Translations under genes and position numbers: made by a program
Notes under the pieces: generated by a model
Told to the model about the DNA's origin: nothing
What the model saw: the letters and a program-made list of their open reading frames with translations, nothing else
Database searches by the model: none
NCBI GenBank assembly: GCA_046635845.1
Contig: JAQQXN010000003.1
DNA from: UBA168 sp011055275
GTDB taxonomy: Archaea; Thermoproteota; Thermoprotei_A; Marsarchaeales; UBA168
Strand: one strand, 5' to 3'
DNA length: 64,000 nucleotides
Part shown: positions 63,079 through 64,000 of the stretch, piece after piece
How the letters are laid out: the number at the start of each line of letters is the position of its first letter
Position numbering within the stretch: the first letter of the stretch is position 1

Positions 63079-64000
63079 TCATAACCCCTCCGCAAACGGT
63101 GTGTAGTCCTCCCTCCCCATCACGTGCTCCCCTATCCTCCTCGCCTGCAGCGTCAGGTGGTCCTGTATGGGAAGCCTCCTGTTCAAGAACGTGACCGGTG
63201 CCTCCATCCTCTCAGCGTAAGCCCTGTACACCTCCTTCCTCGCCTCCCTCGTCAGCCTATCCCCCTCGACCGCCTTGTCCAGCTTCCTCTCGAAGGCGAG
63301 CCTTATGATGGCCCTGTCCACCACGGGCTCCCTGAACTCCTCTATTAGGTCCATGGCCAAGCCCGGCCTCCTGGGGCTGTCCTCGTGCAAGAAACCTGCG
63401 TAAGGGTCAAGACCATTCAGCTTTAGCTGGAGCGCGCACTCCGTTCCAAGAACCGTGTAGAGGTAGTTCAGGGCCACGTTGACGGGATCGGTGGCCCCGT
63501 CGTACCTCTTCTTCCTCCCTGGGAACTCGATAACCTTTGAGAGAGCAGCGCCAACGGCATCCCAGTAAGCTGAAGCCCCGTTGGCCTCAACCTCCATCAG
63601 GGGAACCCTAGCCTCATCGCACGTCTCCGCCCTAACGGCAACCGCCTGCTCAGCGAAATCCCTGAGCGCTGAGGAGGCCTTGAAGAGCGCTTCGGATAGG
63701 GTTGGATCGCTCCTCTCCCTGTTCCTCGCCATGGAGTAGAGGAGGGCCCTCTGGTTCATCAGCTTCCCGTAGACGAAGGACTTAGCCAGCGCGACGCCAA
63801 GGGGCCCGTCCCTAGCGGCGTACTGCGCCCTCCTGAGCGCCACAGATCCCGTCTCCTCTGCGCCGCCCACCACAACCTCGGGGTAGCCGTAGCCGGAGTA
63901 GAAGACAAGGGGGACGTGGTACTCGGAGAGGAGCCTGACGAAGTCCGAGGAGAAGGCGACGCTCCTGGTGAGAACGGAGACCTGGTCGAGCTTGGGGAGG
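63079..64000 (-). CDS. cas1: Cas1 integrase (5' end outside window)
   Basis: 307 codons are open to the window edge. Catalytic metal ligands: Glu in YTVLGTECALQL, His in AGFLHEDSPRRPG and Asp/Glu in AMDLIEEFREPVVDR. Before them lies the N-terminal beta domain with SVLTRSVAFSSDFVRLLSEY and VPLVFYSGYGYPEV. Family knowledge: the spacer integrase with Cas2. The frame at 63873 could start with GTG, but the homologous sequence plainly continues upstream, so that is not the true start. It is 101 bp ahead of cas2 in a cas1-cas2-cas4 unit that reads toward the array. Confidence 0.95.
   Translation of the reverse strand, partial: LPKLDQVSVLTRSVAFSSDFVRLLSEYHVPLVFYSGYGYPEVVVGGAEETGSVALRRAQYAARDGPLGVALAKSFVYGKLMNQRALLYSMARNRERSDPTLSEALFKASSALRDFAEQAVAVRAETCDEARVPLMEVEANGASAYWDAVGAALSKVIEFPGRKKRYDGATDPVNVALNYLYTVLGTECALQLKLNGLDPYAGFLHEDSPRRPGLAMDLIEEFREPVVDRAIIRLAFERKLDKAVEGDRLTREARKEVYRAYAERMEAPVTFLNRRLPIQDHLTLQARRIGEHVMGREDYTPFAEGL

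Noticed and set aside
62748..63095. Gly/Glu/Lys-rich 115-codon frame over the cas1-cas2 gap
   Set aside because: It arises from the polypurine composition and overlaps cas2 in another frame.

Overview
The window looks like a draft chromosome segment from a thermophilic, probably acidophilic archaeon of the TACK group. The evidence is a HerA-NurA pair, many genes that start about 22-24 nt downstream of a TTTAAAAG-like TATA box (leaderless promoters), a 24-nt CRISPR repeat of the kind whose transcript ends ATTGAAAG, type I-A-like cas genes, a secreted sedolisin protease and large Thr/Ser-rich surface proteins. I cannot assign it below that level from the sequence. A run of exactly 100 N at 58220-58319 shows it is a scaffold.

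Layout. 1-17 kb: a secreted GH5 glucanase (cut by the window edge), cobyrinate diamide synthase, a decayed AAA ATPase, the herA-nurA operon, a TIM-barrel glycosidase, an Asp/Glu-racemase-superfamily enzyme coupled to a possible HEPN protein, a membrane protein and a 1552-residue repeat-bearing surface protein. 17-31 kb: an APC permease, an NCS1 nucleobase permease overlapping an ACMSD-type amidohydrolase, a tandem NTF2-like exported protein, an ArsR/membrane-protein pair, a 2-hydroxyacid dehydrogenase, a frameshifted membrane-anchored glycosidase, a Gfo/Idh/MocA oxidoreductase and a ThuA protein. 31-42 kb: a GH14/GH42-like hydrolase, a DUF47 (PhoU-like) gene with an aberrant tail, sedolisin, a fused CbiS cobamide-salvage enzyme and a DUF4432 epimerase-like protein. 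These genes fit a heterotroph that degrades polysaccharide and protein outside the cell, takes up sugars, amino acids and nucleobases, and makes or salvages cobamides.

42-49 kb is accessory: an AT-richer island with short, decayed copies of one IS (IS5-like transposase remnants), a membrane-anchored protein, a ClpP/SDH-type serine protease, an all-alpha AbiV/HEPN-like protein paired with a glycine-zipper protein, and gene debris. It ends in a striking array of CGTAA iterons directly in front of a broken ribbon-helix-helix/coiled-coil gene.

49-64 kb is a CRISPR-Cas locus: csa5-cas7-cas5-cas8-cas3 on the plus strand (HD and helicase fused in Cas3), an IS remnant, an array of 80 visible repeats, then cas4, cas2 and cas1 on the minus strand reading toward the array. 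The repeat orientation puts the leader at the cas4 side, in a 93-bp gap that has its own TATA box. No cas6 is visible; it would have to lie outside the window. Long GC-rich gene-poor stretches (for example 25.7-26.8, 33.7-34.6 and 38.2-39.4 kb) look like decaying genes rather than functional spacers.
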